From positions 16,802,001 to 16,866,000 of the forward strand of contig CM041465.1 in assembly GCA_023213395.1 (NCBI GenBank): a stretch of 64,000 bases of DNA. The letters are read 5' to 3'. Made by a program: the position numbers and the translations under genes. The DNA is from Cycas panzhihuaensis (lineage: Eukaryota > Cycadophyta). Below the pieces are notes generated by a model. That model was not told the origin of the DNA. It did not search any database and was given only the letters and a program-made list of their open reading frames with translations. Positions 35,491 to 46,563 of the stretch are shown in pieces (position 1 is the first letter of the stretch; the number at the start of each line of letters is the position of its first letter).

Positions 35491-36118
35491 TCTGCAATAA
35501 GGATAAACTACAAGTTTAAAATTTATTTTCTTGTTTAATGAGCTAAAATTATGGGTAATTTCTTTCTTTAGTCTTTTCTCATCTTCTCTTAAGTTGTTCC
35601 TCCTATCATAAAATTTTTACTTGTGATCATATAAGTCTATTGATCCTTTTGGTATATGTATTAATTATGAGTGCTCTTCTTTGAGGGTTTTGTTCTTCTT
35701 CTCTTTTGAGCTCCATACTCAAGAGAGAATTTTAGCCCCCAACCTCATTATCTATCTTCATCCTTAAAAAGAGAGATTAGTTCATTAGCTTTAGATACTT
35801 TATTAGTTGCTTAGGTCATTCTTCTACTTGCTAGTTCTTCATCTTGAGGGTTCATTTTTAGTCATTTATCACTTATTATTTTCTTTTTCTTTTATTGTTC
35901 TTAATTCTCTCTATCTATATTTTGAAGTGAGTATTCATTCTACTACCTTCCTTTTACATTTAGACACATCGTGATTTTGATCTCCTCTTTCTCCCATGAT
36001 TCAATTCTTAAGGAGATTAGCCTCTTTCATCTTAGGTTCCATTGAAAATGATAAATCCTTGTTGTATTGAGTGAAAGAACTTCATAATTATATAATTATA
36101 AATCTTTTCTTGTAAATA
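35490..36118 (+). other. Post-integrase spacer of element 2
   Basis: No coding domain. Closely matches element 1 at 13,865-14,290, including TTAAGGAGATT and AAAAGGATAAATCCTT-type stretches. Confidence 0.6.
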
Positions 36119-36216
36119 TCAAAAAAAAAAAAGTGAAAGGTAAAAATTCATTTAAAAATAATAATAAAAAAAAAAAGTAAAGAAAGGAAAAAAAAGAAAA
36201 AGAAAAGAAAAGTATA
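36119..36216 (+). repeat. Long purine tract of element 2
   Basis: A/G-rich run with few pyrimidines, between integrase and aRH, equal in place to 14,297-14,412 of element 1. Confidence 0.7.
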
Positions 36217-36266
36217 TTATTGTCATCCTCTTGTAATTTAGGGCAAGTCATGTGATAGCTTCATTC

Positions 36267-36563
36267 TGAAAAGAGTGGATCTATCCTTCATCTCCATGCA
36301 CTAAACACAAAGGCAAACATGGGAGCAAGAGAGACTTGAGAGAAAGAAAGTAGCTCTCACAAAATGGGGAGGTAAGAATGAATCTCCTCCATTGAGCTTT
36401 ACTTTTATATTGAGAGAGGGAGCATTTGAGTTAGGTGAAATGAAATTACACATAATGCACATGAAAGTGCATTTCACTTAAGTGATCTAATTTAAAGTTC
36501 ACTTAAGACCATTTTTTGAAATAATCAACTAATGTAATGACCTTATGTCATTAACCCTTTTCA
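36267..36563 (-). repeat. Left LTR of copia B
   Basis: 297 bp, the 3' LTR in element orientation, next to the polypurine tract. Confidence 0.9.
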
Positions 36564-36651
36564 ATCTCCCCCTTAATGGTAGAAGGTCATTTTATTCTAT
36601 CCTATGAGGTCTTCATTTGAGCCTCTTACAAAGCAAACTAGTATGATACTT

Positions 36652-36692
36652 TTGTGGGAAACCCTCATGGGGAAGAAAACCCACAAATTTTC
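36652..36692. repeat. Hairpin in copia B
   Basis: TTTGTGGG pairs with CCCACAAA around a CCCTCATGGGG-containing loop. It lies just inside the left LTR, in the GGTTTTC/GGGTTTCCCAC-type tract common near copia ends. Confidence 0.6.
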
Positions 36693-36979
36693 TAACCTCT
36701 TTAAATATAGCCAGATAGCCAATCAGTACAATAAATTTTGTAGCTGAAATCTACTGAGTCTCCATATACCATTTGGTCATCCCCCATGCCCTTTTGGGTT
36801 TTCATAGGTTCCAATTTTCCAAAATGATATAACCCTTATCCTTTTGCGCCCACATGGGGTTTTCACAAATGGGATAGAGCAGAGACTTACTCTTATCCTT
36901 CTGTGCCCCCAAGGGGTTTTCACGAAGGAGACAGAGTATGATGGTCCTATTGTCATCTCCTTCGTCCAATCAAGCAAGC

Positions 36980-38045
36980 CACTGATAAAGATTTTAAAAC
37001 TCAATGCATTACATGGGCTTTCTTGATTCAGTCATGTCTCCATATCCTAGATTATAAAAATCTATTGGGGAGTCCTCAATCGAGTGGAACTTTGAAGACC
37101 CTAAACTTTGAGGATCTTACTGATAAGTTCATTGAATTTGATAAGACCTTTGATACCAACTTTGCCACTACATCAGATCCAATTGATGCTACTTTTGAAG
37201 TGGAAGAAGATCTTTGTTACACCAAAAATCAAGGTCAATACTCTCGTAGAGGTGGTAATTCCCGTGGAAGAGGAAGAGGTAGACAACAAGGACAACGTCC
37301 TCTTAGTCAACAGGCTCCTCAATTCCAACAAAAACAGTCTCAAGGCCAAGGCCAAAATAATCAACCTAGACCTAGATCTAGTAATCAGAGACAATCCAAA
37401 TTTCAATACTTGACCGGAAATCAAACAATCGTGTGCCAAAGGTGTAATAGAAGAGGACATTATGCCAAAAATTGCAGAACTACCAACAACAAACTACCAA
37501 GTTATCAACAGCGCCATGGTGTACATAATGTTGATAATACTTCTTTTGAAGATGCCTTTGGTGGAACGTAATTTGCTCATGCACACCTTCAAAGAATTGG
37601 GACCACTTCATCAAATGTTGTTGATAGATCCACTAAGTATATTGAGGCTCATTGTGGCTTTGCTTATTCACTTTTGCCTTCACTACTTGGAGTTACAAAT
37701 AGTGCTACCTCAAATACTTCATTGTGGATCATGGATACTGGAGCAACACAACACATGACTTGTCATCACCAGTTCTTTCAAGATTTTGACTCTGAAGTTC
37801 ATGGTGTTGTACACATGGCTGATAAATCATCTCAGCCAGTCGAAGGACTTGGAACTGTTTGCCTGAAACTCCCAGGCCTTCCAGATTTTACACTTGTTGA
37901 TGTTTTATATATTCCTGCTCTAAAGCAGAATCTACTCTCCTTGTCCACCCTTGTCTCTCGTGGATTTGATCTGAGTGTAACTGCAAACAATCAAACTCTC
38001 TGTGTCATTCACCCTCCTTCAAATGCTGTGGTTATGACCGGAATT
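36980..38045 (+). pseudogene. Copia B Gag C-terminus and protease, inverted segment
   Basis: Plus-strand, against the orientation of the LTRs. ORF 37023-37571: an Arg/Gly/Gln-rich stretch (GGNSRGRGRGRQQGQ) then a complete zinc knuckle CQRCNRRGHYAKNC. After a frame break, ORF 37674-38120 has the protease WIMDTGATQHMT (catalytic DTG intact), then FTLVDVLYIPALKQNLLSL of the GAG-pre-integrase link. Similarity fades near 38,045, where minus-strand gag begins. The right-hand tail of the ORF to 38120 overlaps this other gag in the opposite sense. No integrase or RT follows. Confidence 0.8.
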
Positions 38046-38457
38046 CACTTACATGTCCTTTTTGCATTTTCAATGTGTTCATCTTCAGCACTAAGTGAAC
38101 AAATTCTAAGTCTGATTTAGTGTCAAAGTTCTTCTTAAGAACTTCAAGAACTTTCCATGTCAGATCATGTACGGCTTCATCAATGAGATTATGCAGGAAT
38201 AATCGGTGACAAGCGATCCCTACACGATTTTATCATCATCAAGTTCCCATTGGCGTTAGCTATACCTTGATGGGAGCGGTTGGAGCACCTCCCATCAAGT
38301 AGTTGTGGTAGTCAGAATGCAGCAGTGGTGTAGGTTGTAAGTGATCTCTCCATAGACCTTCATACTTTGCAGCATTTCTGACACCAGTGAACCACATGTC
38401 CCAATTTTCTTTCCCTTTTAGAATGCAGTTCACATTTTGCTTGAACTGTGAAGACAT
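38045..38457 (-). pseudogene. Copia B Gag N-terminus
   Basis: Minus strand, start ATG at 38457: MSSQFKQNVNCIL, KGKENWDMWFTGVRN, LWRDHLQP. This is the copia Gag N-terminal (UBN2-like) opening. It continues without a clear break through HGKFLKFLRRTL-like codons to KNFDTKSDLE and VHLVLKMNTLK at about 38,060. It reads in the same sense as the LTRs and primer site, unlike the following gag-protease part. Confidence 0.7.
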
Positions 38458-40479
38458 TGTGTCTTTTTTAGAAGGGAAGAAATGAACAAGGGACTATAAA
38501 AGTGATGGCAATAAATGATCGATCACTATTTACAAATGGGAAATGTAATGAAGTAGTGTAGAAGAAGGAAGAAGAAGTGAGAATGGTTGCTCAAAGATGA
38601 AAGGAGCAACTTAGAGAAAAGTCACCAACACTTGTGACAAATATTAACTTGATGCAGCAGGAATATGAGAAGCACTATAATAAAAATTGGCCACTAACAC
38701 TTGTGGTAAATATTAACCTGACGCAGCAGGAATATGAGAAGCACTATGATTGTGATTACACTATGGATCACTTTTTACAAATAAGTAAGTGATCAATATA
38801 CAAGATTGTAGGCCAATGTAGAAGTTGACATCATTGGGTTTACACAACTTGAAACTCGAATGTAGGATGCATAATCAACCCAATAACCTCTAACTTGTGT
38901 CCAACGTGTAGTTGAGGTTGTTGAAGGGATGCCTAGGCTTCTAGTAGAATTAATTTAGCCTTCACCCACGATACCCGCAATCATGCTTGGTGATGAAATC
39001 CAAGTCACAACGGAGCCCAGGTACTCCCAATCCTCACCCAGTTCACCAATGAGTAGCTGTATACCTCCTCTAAAGAGTGGTACGTGCATACCCATGGCTA
39101 TGATGGATATTGGATTAGGTATATTTTAATCTTGTATTAAAGTTTTAATTTTCCTAGTTGGTTATTAGGATGATCCCTGATTGAGGCACGATGGTATGGC
39201 TAACCAAACCTCACCAATATTTCGGTTTAGTCCAGTCCCAACTTGAAACCCACACCTTCTTTATGGCACGGCATTCTGCCAACTAAGGTATCTCAACCTT
39301 GGCGAGTGTGTGAATAGGTACAAGATGGCAGAAAATAGCATATGTGATGCGTTCCTTTTAGGAAGAGTGAAAAGATTATCGAATTGCATCAAACGTACAT
39401 TTAACTGAAAATAATGCTTGCTTGGAGTGCTTGCTTGAAGTGTCTTTGGAGTGCTTGGTTTGGGTGATTTTAGAGTGCTGAAATGCAATGCTAATAAGTG
39501 AGTGAGGACACCAGATATTGCTCTAATCCAGGTGTTTTTTTCTCTCTTTTACAATGGGCTTTTAAGCCTTATAAAAAGGAAGAAATTTTCTTCACTTTTT
39601 ATTCTTTTTTTTTTTTGTTAATACAAAAAAAAGTACTCCTCACTAAATCTGCAATATCTTTCTCCCACGATGTTGAAATGAGTGCCAATTTTTGTGCTGC
39701 AAACTAGACTCAGAGCTTCATCTTTAGGAAGTGGAATCAGGTCCAAATGAGTTCTGGAAAGTTTTTGACAGCCCCGCAAAGTTAGGAAATTTTATTTTTT
39801 TAGAATTCTTACTAAAAATAACTGTTGTTCACTAAAACAGCAATAACTTCCTCATACGAAATCCAAATTAGGTGTTGGTTTTTGCACTAGAAAGTAGACT
39901 CAGAGCCCCATCTTTGACAATTAGAATCACTTCAATTAGATCTCTGTAGAAGATTTTGCAGACCTGTGAAGTTTAATAATCAAATTGTATTTCTGCAGAA
40001 ATTTCAGCTTGCTAATATCTCATTAGCACATGATACCATATAAAATTTGCATCATTTTTTTTATCACCAGGATCCCAATATGGGCAAGGTGAGAGCATAC
40101 AATGATAGATATTTTAAATGGCTCAAAATTCTTTAAAAAAAATGGGTAAAAACTCCCCTTACAATCATTCTTCTAAATCTTTGGAAAAATTTGTGACATT
40201 TCCCCTTGTTAAATGGACAAAAAAGGGAAAAGAAAAAGAAGAATGAGATAGCATGAATGACCAGCAAAGGATTGGAATCCTTGGGCCTTACAACTCCTTG
40301 TATTATGCTTCCAAACCTGCAAAAGAGAAAGGAAAAGCAAACAATATAAAATATGCTATCATAATAACTTCAAAATATTTCTAAATTCACTTTCACAATC
40401 TCCTTCACCACATGGATTGTGGGGGAGAAGGAAGTGATGGCTCCATTACAAGTGCAAGTGGGGAATATGAAGGAAGAAA
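38458..40479 (-). other. Long leader of copia B
   Basis: Two kilobases between the primer site and the Gag start with no coding domain. It includes a direct duplication of about 68 bases (38622-38689 and 38690-38758, both with ATGAGAAGCACTAT) and a diverged tandem pair at about 39,640-40,030 with GACTCAGAGC in each half. The plus- and minus-strand ORFs at 39,261-39,707 are not recognised. Confidence 0.5.
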
Positions 40480-40493
40480 GCTTTGATACCACA

Positions 40494-40790
40494 TGAAAAG
40501 AGTGGATCTATCCTTCATCTCCATGCACTAAACACAAAGGTAAACATGGGAGCAAGAGAGACTTGAGAGAAAGAAAGTAGCTCTCACAAAATGGGGAGGT
40601 AAGAATGAATCTCCTCCATTGACCTTTACTTTTATATTGAGAGAGGGAGCATTTGAGTTAGGTGAAATGAAATTACACATAATGCACATGAAAGTGTATT
40701 TCACTTAAGTGATCTAATTTAAAGTTCACTTAAGACCCTTTTTTGAAATAATCAACTAATGTAATGACCTTATGTTATTAACCCTTTTCA
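40494..40790 (-). repeat. Right LTR of copia B
   Basis: 297 bp, the 5' LTR in element orientation, next to the primer site. Confidence 0.9.
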
Positions 40791-41062
40791 CATTCCTATA
40801 TATCTACATAATAGGTTGAGTTCATTTGGATGAATCATTTAGGATGTTTAGGTCTAGTTGTTTGGGTCCACCATAGCCTCAATTATGATCGAACCCTACT
40901 TGACACCATTTATTCTTATTAATCATAGTCATCCCAATTATGATTTTGCTTTTTCCTTAATACAATTAGAACCAATCTCATTGACTACCATCTCCTTATT
41001 GATTGATTCTCACTCCCTCCTTCATTAATCATACTGTCTCAAAATATTGGTCCTATCTTCCT

Positions 41063-41467
41063 ATGGCATTAAGTATTTTCATTAATAAGAGTAGTAGAGG
41101 TAACCCAAGACCATCTACTACTATTTGGATGATCTATTACCAATCGAGAAATCCCTTCTTCTCCACTAGCCTATTTATACCCGGAGCAACTAATAATGAA
41201 GTCAAATATTTTTCCATTATTAGAGACTTATCTAATATATCTCACTTTTATCTTAGACCCATCATCATATATTCTAATTCTTAGGTTGTAGTCTATTAGC
41301 TAATTGGGATATATTAGGTCCACTCTTCATGGCTTATTTTCCTCCTTCATTAAGCCTTATCATTATTATTATTATTTTCTTTAGTCACTATTCAGTATGT
41401 TCCTTATGCCTTTAATGCTGAAGCCAATGTGATTGTCTCTTCTATCTTGGATGATTATTTAGATTGA
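41063..41467 (+). pseudogene. Archaeal-type RNase H (aRH) of Tat element 2
   Basis: Same length (405 bases) and start (MALSIF) as the element 1 copy. All four catalytic carboxylates are lost: FINKSSRGNP (Asp to Asn), ATNNEVKY (Glu to Lys), IIIYSNS (Asp to Asn), FNAEANVI (Asp to Asn). Each change is G to A in the codon. Two to four in-frame stops follow. It lies 1.05 kb after the integrase once copia B is removed, and is preceded by the purine tract. Confidence 0.85.
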
Positions 41468-41494
41468 ATTTTTTATCTTTTGGATGGGGGCACC

Positions 41495-41565
41495 TCACTC
41501 TAGAATGAGTATAAACTACCACTATGTAAAGAGTATAAACTACTATTTTTTAAAGATAAAGGTTT
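41495..41565 (+). repeat. Short tandem repeat, GAGTATAAACTACCACT type
   Basis: Two clear copies, equal in place to the array at 15,150 in element 1. Confidence 0.65.
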
Positions 41566-41569
41566 AAGT

Positions 41570-42330
41570 ATTGTGAAGGTTAAGATTATAGGTTTAAGAA
41601 TGAAATGAAGTGCTTAAAATGATAGACCCATGTGGGAATTGTGGGACATAGAGGATCTTCGTAAGGGGCAAGATCCTAAAAGTTTCTTATCCCTAGAAGG
41701 AACTAACAAGGAATCCAATATACTCAGAAAACTTGTTGTTTATCAAGTAAGATTATTCTTTTATTTTGTAAACAATGTGTTTTCTTTGTGATATATTATA
41801 TGAATATGGATTTACTCTATGTTTATATAATCTATTAGGAGCATGATTTGAATTATGTGAATTTTTCTTTCGAGAGACTTACATTATTCCATTTTCTATT
41901 TTTATAAACCTATTACCATTTGTTTTAGATGGTTTTATGTTTATGGAAATAGAATTACTAATTTTTTCCATCTACTCTTTTTAATCTTTTATTTATTTTT
42001 TATCCTTCATTACTTCTTATAATCTTTTCCTTTTAAAACCTATTTACACTCCAGAATAAGTATAAACTACCATGTACATACTAATGGAAAAAATAAAAGA
42101 AAAAAATTATAAAAGAGAAAGAAAAAAAATAAAGAAAAAATGATAAAATTATTATATGTTTCCATGGATTATCACACTAATGAATGTATGTCATGTTTAA
42201 TTTATAAAAAGGGAAATAAGGGGGGAAAGAGTCCAGAGTTAATCATTAATTACACACAAGTTTTAAAGACAAGTGATTAATACACACACACACACAAGAG
42301 AAAATATTACATCTACCATTCATGTGACTC
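41570..42330. other. Spacer between aRH and PMD exon 2, element 2
   Basis: AT-rich, aligns with 15,220-16,130 of element 1. A (CA)n run lies at 42280-42296. No gene was seen. Confidence 0.55.
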
Positions 42331-42497
42331 ATGATATAACAATTAAGGCTCACAAAATGCCTCAATCTCCCTCCTATCTCTCATTCATCTTTATGAGCCT
42401 TGATGAGATCCCTCTTGGGTTCCTAGATCTGTCCTCTCTCCTCTATCTAGAGTTTGTCCATGTGTAGGCTGGTGGAAGATGTTGTCCCTACTATATC

Positions 42498-42744
42498 TGT
42501 TATGGACCTAGTTCGTAACTTGGGGAGGAAGCCCGAAATATTTTTAATACACAAGAGTGCTTTGTAAGATTGAATAGTCACAAGACCAGATGATTGATTA
42601 TAAAAATATAAGTGATGTCCATATTACATTTAGGGCCATATTTATACGCATAATAGGCCTTTTCATTGAAGGATATGTCTCTTCATTAACACCCCTTTAC
42701 TAACAAAATGATTAATTAATTTCTTTTTAAGGAGGTTCATAATA
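42498..42744 (-). repeat. Left LTR of gypsy C
   Basis: 247 bp; the 3' LTR in element orientation. About seven bases longer than its partner (GAAGCCC-type insertion). Confidence 0.85.
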
Positions 42745-42761
42745 ATTCCTCCCCCTTAAGA

Positions 42762-44575
42762 TGTTTTGCCCATGAAACATAATCAAATAATTACAGTCCC
42801 TTAAATGTACACTGTCCTTTGTTGTAGTAGAGTACATTAGGCAATTAGATAGATGTTGTAGGTATTTATTAAAAGAGTCTTCTGGTTGAGAATCTTGACT
42901 ATGTTTATGGAATGCTTGTTGTTGCTTCTTGACTTCTTCACCCTAATTCTCATATGGTATAATTTTAGTTTTGTTTAATCTTTTTCTTGATAACATGATG
43001 GTTCTTCCTTCTTTCTTAAATCGTATAAATTGTTCATTCATATTTATTTTAAAGGTTCCAAGTGTACTAATCTATTTACTTCCCAATATAATATCTACAC
43101 CTTCGACATCGATGACATAGAAATCTTCTATAATGTTGATGTCATTTAGTGTGATGTTAAGGTTCTTCATTATACCTTGGCCAGAGATTACTTGTCTTCC
43201 TCCAACAGTTACCTGGAAACAGGGAGTCCTTAATAGAAATAACCTCAATTGTTGTGCACAATTTCGATCAATGAAATTATGTATGCTACCTGAATCTATC
43301 AATATTGTTACAACTTGATTTTTGATAGATCCCTGTAATTTTAAGGTATTTGATTGATTGAAACTACTCATAAATGATAGTGACATTTATAGTTGGTTTG
43401 CCTTGAGATTACAATAGCTCTTTTGATGTTTTGAATGATAATAATTTCCTTGATTATTTTCAGATCTTAGTTCTTCTTTGTCAATATTATCATCAGGTAG
43501 TAATCTGATTGTATATAACTAATTCTTTTGACATTTATGCCTAGGTTCCCACTTCTCCTCACATCTGAAGCATAGGTTTCTTCTTCTTAACTCTTCTTGC
43601 TCTATTTTTATTTTTTGAATAATTGGTTTAGAAGGTTGATTTAGGTTGATTGATACATGTCTATGTTGAGCACTTGGTAAAAGATTGTGTTGATCAAGTG
43701 GAGGAATATAAAGATATGTGCCCATTTTGCGTAAGGCATTGTGTTTATCTTCATGTATTTTGGCTAACTGTATTGCCTTGTTAAGGTCCTTTAGTTCTTA
43801 AATTTTAATGTCAGCTTAGATCTATGTTATTAGACCATCTATATATAACTGTATAAGTCAATTACTTAAAATATCTTCTAACACATAGCTTAGCCTCGTG
43901 AATGCTACACTGTATTCTCCCACAGAATTAGTTTACTTTAATTTTCATAACTTGCAATAATAATCATGATTAGATACTGTTTCAAATCCCTCAATGAATA
44001 AATACACAAATTCTTTCCAGGTTGGTAATTGATCTCGAAAAGAGGTTCGTTCGAGACATTGCCACCATTCAAATACTATCCCATCCATATGCAGGGTGGC
44101 TAACGGAACTTGCTCTACTGGCTTAATTTCTATTAAGCAAAAGTAGTTTTCCATTTGTTGGATCCATACTCTTAGCTCATGTAATTTTTGCTCCATATTG
44201 AAACATTGTATAGTTATTTTTTCTAACTTTTTCTTTTTCTGTGTTTGGATATTTTGTAAATAATTGAAATATACTTGAAAAACCACTATCTTCTATTCTT
44301 CAAGGGTTAGATTGCAATACTCATTAAGGTATTTTCTGATAGCTTCATTAACAGTCTAATTTCTGATATGAGACTGTGCACTCATGGCTTCATCCTTAGA
44401 ATCAGGAATGATCATATCTTCCTTCCCCTTTGATATTATGATTATCAATTTATCCAATACTTGGTGTAATATAAGATTTAATAGAGCATTTGATGTCTAG
44501 ACTACTTTGTGGATTGCTTGAGTGATCGGTTCAATGATATCTTTTTGAATGGTATTGTATGCCATATCTTCTAGA
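42762..44575 (-). pseudogene. Gag-protease of gypsy element C
   Basis: Minus strand, start about 44,575 (MAYNTIQ). Gag domain at 44286-43945: LRVWIQQMENYFCL, LATLHMDGIVFEWWQ, TWKEFVYLF. Zinc knuckle at about 43,585: CFRCEEKWEPRHKC, intact in spacing, of the chromovirus CX2CX3WX3HX4C style. Protease at 43386-43072: ILIDSGSIHNFID (DSG catalytic triad, intact), GVDIILGSK. A C-terminal tail to about 42,762 includes FKINMNEQFIRFKKEG. A few stops interrupt. The plus-strand ORF over 43133-43318 is a shadow. Confidence 0.8.
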
Positions 44576-44599
44576 TTTATTACTTTAATAATAGTATAA

Positions 44600-45445
44600 G
44601 TACGATTCCACCACTTCCCTTCTATAACTATATGCTAGTACTAAGAATATTATCACACCACTAGATGATAGATATTAGATGAATACATGTTTTCAAAACA
44701 CAAATATAAATTTGAGAATTCTAAAAGATTCAAATTGTGAGGGCTCAATTGGGTTATAGAGTTGACTATATCTTTGTAAGTCGATAATATAGCTCTCTTC
44801 AGAATGTATAGAATTTTGTATTTTATTGTAATAGAATCTTATTATAATGTTGTTACTATCTCCACCCAACTAAGAGTCCGTTGTGAAATTCGTATATATG
44901 TATGTGATATTTAAACCATATTACTTTTAATATTTTCAATCTTAAATCTCCACTTCTTTTTTCAAGTGATATCAACCTTCCATGAACTGGCAAATAAATC
45001 TCCCTTTTGAATTAGAGAATATTTTAATATGTACTATACTTTGGACCTTATAATAGTTTAGCTTTCATCATGTGGATGGCTCTTGTGATTGTTGTGTATG
45101 CACCAGATTGCTATGTATGAAATTGCTTTCTCCTAATATATAACACAAGAGGAAGGGGTGATAACTACAATTAATAACTTATGAAATATTGACAAATAAT
45201 AGTAGATATAGCAATTAACCTTGTTAAAGATTACAAGAAGCAATGGATAGATTAAAATTTTAATTTTAATAGTATATATGAGAAAGCTATTAATTGATTT
45301 GGGCAACAAATTATATACTTCTAAAAGGTGTGTTTAATATGATGATCAAACAATATATATATGTATTGTTGTTAAGATGTAAACAACATGATCAAATGAT
45401 ATATGCATTGTTGTTAAGATGTAAACAACGTGTTCAATAGAGTGA

Positions 45446-45495
<50 letters not shown>

Positions 45496-46300
45496 GGTGA
45501 CTTATATACACTATATCTTTAATGGAGTTATGGAAATTGGCTTAGTGATACTTAAGATATAATGATAAGGTGAATTATATCAATGTGCAGCCACAAACAG
45601 ATAACATGTAGGACAATTTCAATTGCAATGAAAGGGATAGAATAGGGACTGAACGGGATGGGATGGGGAATGAAACGAGAAGGGAATAGAATGGATAATA
45701 CCGGATAATGGTACTTATGTAGCCAAAAAATGGCAGGATGAAGAATGGCACTTATGCATCCACCCAAACAGCAAGAAGGGCAGACAAGAATATGATAATG
45801 CGTGAATGCTCTTATGGCAAACTATTAGAATGAGCAAAACAGAATGGGAAGAATAGTCAATACAAAATATACAAACAACAGAGAGTGTGGCAACATGAAA
45901 GGATGATGTAGAGAATGGTGATTACACTATAAATGATAATGCAGGATTCATACACAAATAAGATGTTACTAAGATAGAATTACAGGTAACTTGAAGACAG
46001 AGCAAATGACTACAGTGTAGTATCATTGGAATCACTAGAATGATGATAGGAACATAGGGAATCAAATGGATCTTAGATAGATTAGAATAATTATATCAAC
46101 AATGTAGTAAAGAGGTCACAAAAATGATGACAACATAAGGAAAATGCAAGGACTAGAATAGACGGAATGATGACAGATTGGGTAGGCATACAAAGTTGAG
46201 GTGATTTTTTGATTGATGGCTGAAAGGGTATTAATATGGATTAATACCCAGTTCTTGGAATGATGAGTAATCAAGTTAATAGCCTTTATTGATGAATCTT
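44600..46300 (-). other. Leader of gypsy C
   Basis: No coding domain. It contains a roughly 45-base duplication (45,340-45,430, TGTATTGTTGTTAAGATG in each) followed by a (TA)n tract at 45447-45491. Confidence 0.6.
45447..45491 (+). repeat. (TA)n microsatellite
   Basis: About 22 TA units, in the leader of gypsy C. Confidence 0.95.
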
Positions 46301-46323
46301 AGTTGAACTCACTCTAATACCAC

Positions 46324-46563
46324 TAGTTATGGACCTACTCTGTAACTTGGGGAGAAATATTTTGAATACACAAGAGTGCTTTGTAAGATTGAATATTCAC
46401 AAGACCAGGTGATTGATTATAAAAATATAAGTGATGTCCATATTACATTTAGGGCCATATTTATATGCACAATAGGCCTTTTCACTGAAGGATATATCTC
46501 TTCATTAACACCCCTTTACTAACAAAATGATTAATTAACTTCTTTTTAAGGAGGTTTATAACA
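46324..46563 (-). repeat. Right LTR of gypsy C
   Basis: 240 bp; the 5' LTR in element orientation, next to the primer site at 46311-46322. Confidence 0.85.

Larger units (their letters stand above)
36267..40790 (-). mobile_element. Copia element B, minus strand, nested in element 2 (4.5 kb)
   Basis: Direct LTRs of 297 bp (36267-36563 and 40494-40790) that differ at about five positions by eye, TG..CA ends, and a perfect target duplication CATTC (36262-36266 and 40791-40795). The initiator-Met primer site (minus strand TGGTATCAAAGC, 40480-40491) lies next to the right LTR and a polypurine tract (minus strand ATTAAGGGGGAGAT, 36564-36577) next to the left one, so the element reads right to left. 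It contains gag and protease only. The youngest insertion seen here. The gag-protease segment is inverted relative to the LTRs. Confidence 0.9.
42498..46563 (-). mobile_element. Gypsy chromovirus-like element C, gag-protease only, minus strand (4.1 kb)
   Basis: LTRs 42498-42744 and 46324-46563, ends TGTTATGGACC and GGTTCATAATA/GGTTTATAACA. Target duplication ATATC and GTATC (one mismatch). A Met-type primer site (minus strand TGGTATTAGAGT, 46311-46322) sits next to the right LTR, and a polypurine tract (minus CTTAAGGGGGAGGAATT, 42744-42760) next to the left LTR. It holds gag and protease only, without RT, RNase H or integrase, so it resembles the TR-GAG type of non-autonomous element. It interrupts exon 2 of the antisense PMD gene of element 2. 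Confidence 0.85.
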
